Shown here: piece after piece, positions 63,206 through 64,000 of the stretch
How the letters are laid out: each line of letters begins with the position of its first letter
Numbering within the stretch: the stretch's first letter is position 1
From: Halobacillus litoralis
GTDB lineage: Bacteria > Bacillota > Bacilli > Bacillales > Halobacillaceae
Length of the DNA stretch: 64,000 nt
NCBI RefSeq assembly: GCF_009856355.1
Contig: NZ_WMEW01000002.1
Location: forward strand, 407,434 to 471,433
Direction of reading: 5' to 3'
The notes under the pieces: generated by a model
Databases searched by the model: none
The model's input: the letters and a program-made list of their open reading frames with translations, nothing else
Told to the model about the DNA's origin: nothing
Program-made: the position numbers and the translations under genes

Positions 63206-63598
63206 ATGCTATCTCAGAGACTAAAATATGCTAGAAAGAATAAAAAGCTTACTCAAGATGGACTAGCCAAACTAGTGAATACTAGTAAAGGTACTATAAG
63301 TAACTACGAAAACGGCTATAGTACACCATCTAATGATATGCTTGTAACTCTCGCAGATGCATTAGATGTATCTGTCGACTATTTACTCGGTCGTACATTG
63401 AAGGCAAATACACATAATACAGATGATTTTGATCCAATTTATGAAATAAATAAATTACTTAGAAAGTATGATGTAGATGATATGGCTTTCTTTGATTTAG
63501 AAAAGTGGAAATCGATGAATCCTGAACAAATCAAAGAATTAGAAAATTATTTTCGATATTTGGTTCAAAAATCTAAAGAGCATAAAGAAAAGCATTAG
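63206..63598 (+). CDS. XRE-family repressor (ImmR/CI-like)
   Basis: 130 aa. N-terminal XRE domain KLTQDGLAKLVNTSKGTISNY plus ENGYSTPSNDMLVTLADALD and VDYLLGRT, then a short C-terminal region (KYDVDDMAFFDLEKWKSMNP). The same build as ICE/phage immunity repressors. AAAGGTGGC before the ATG. Divergent from the Cro-like gene and probably represses it. Confidence 0.8.
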   Translation: MLSQRLKYARKNKKLTQDGLAKLVNTSKGTISNYENGYSTPSNDMLVTLADALDVSVDYLLGRTLKANTHNTDDFDPIYEINKLLRKYDVDDMAFFDLEKWKSMNPEQIKELENYFRYLVQKSKEHKEKH

Positions 63599-63647
63599 AA
63601 TAAGTGTTTATGCAGAAATTCAGGGAATATATAAAGGAGAACAATTA

Positions 63648-64000
63648 ATGAGTGTAGAAACATATTTAAAAGATGTTTATGAAGATACACGTGAGTGGTT
63701 AAAATTTGCAGAAGCTAAAAATGGTTTTTTATTAACTCTAAATAATGCTACTTTATTAGCTCTTGTTAGATTTAAAGATCAAATAATAGACTCAACTAGT
63801 AAATCAGATGAAATTCTTTTTATTGGAATGATCACACTTGAAATAATTTCATTATTAATTTTGATATACTCCTTTAAACCAAAAAAAGTTAATTTAATAA
63901 CAAATATTAATTATGCACATTTTAACAGCACGAACTTACGCTTTTATTTACATTTAGAGAAATACAGTATAAAACAATTAATCAACACCCTATCCATTAA
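63648..64000 (+). CDS. PycTM/SLATT-like membrane protein, N-terminal part
   Basis: Runs off the right edge (about 117 codons visible). AAAGGAGAAC precedes ATG 63648. The start EDTREWLKFAEAKNGFLLTL followed by a hydrophobic helix (NNATLLALVRF), then a second helix (ILFIGMITLEIISLLILIYSF), resembles PycTM (DUF5706) and SLATT effector domains, which have an 'A-x-K-x-x-x-L' helix before two membrane helices. These proteins breach the membrane in Pycsar and related defences. No cyclase gene is visible on the left, so the partner, if any, is downstream. Confidence 0.55.
   Translation, partial: MSVETYLKDVYEDTREWLKFAEAKNGFLLTLNNATLLALVRFKDQIIDSTSKSDEILFIGMITLEIISLLILIYSFKPKKVNLITNINYAHFNSTNLRFYLHLEKYSIKQLINTLSI

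Overview
The window looks like a low-GC Gram-positive chromosome, most likely a halotolerant Bacillaceae of the Halobacillus/Virgibacillus type. This rests on gene style (strong AGGAGG ribosome sites, many TTG and GTG starts, a MocR-type GabR beside gabT/gabD) and is not proven at species level. About 11 kb of ordinary chromosome sits on the left. From 11.2 kb to the right edge the DNA is an integrated mobile region.

Chromosomal part (1-11.1 kb): the start of an acyl-CoA carboxylase beta subunit; an Ltp-like lipoprotein remnant broken by a 38-bp tandem duplication; an apparent amino-compound uptake and hydrolysis operon (APC permease, small membrane protein, sodium:solute symporter, carbamoylase-type amidase, M20 deacylase); and the GABA catabolic genes gabT-gabD with divergent gabR and operator-like repeats between them.

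Mobile region: at 11174-11216 lies only the 3' half of a tRNA-Arg(UCU), cut at the anticodon loop, which is a typical tyrosine-integrase attachment scar. The next ~230 bp recur at 18178-18403, so the element end is present twice. The 7-kb segment between (IS3 remnant, Mrr-like nuclease, LAGLIDADG endonuclease, TIR/NDT-like protein, GNHR-motif protein, EcsC-like protein) has no integrase or transfer genes and may be an accreted passive island next to a full integrative conjugative element (ICE).

From 18.2 kb the ICE carries, left to right: an SRA-HNH (ScoMcrA-like) modification-dependent nuclease plus a NUDIX hydrolase; a large defence operon transcribed leftward (two small proteins, SNF2/DrmD-like helicase, PglX/Eco57I-like adenine methylase, a 2102-aa DEAD/H-DUF1998 helicase with a nuclease-like C-terminus, a UvrD-like helicase with a RelE-like N-terminus); a truncated group II intron; an ABC-three-component conflict system (Cap4-like nuclease/effector, middle component, Rad50-like ATPase); and then the transfer core. 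The core holds a Toprim protein, ArdC antirestriction protein, RHH proteins, MobP-type relaxase with an oriT-like hairpin region, lysozyme/M23 hydrolase, VirB4, VirB3-like, VirB6-like and VirD4-like proteins, a possible pilin and a lipoprotein. To the right are a DnaD-type replication protein, an excisionase-like protein and a divergent pair of XRE regulators. The window ends inside a membrane protein resembling PycTM/SLATT effectors. The integrase and the restored tRNA should lie beyond 64 kb.

The most interesting system is the 21.8-38.5 kb operon. It mixes parts reminiscent of DISARM (DrmD-like helicase, methylase) and Druantia (giant DUF1998 helicase) with a RelE-UvrD fusion, and does not match a canonical version of either that I know.
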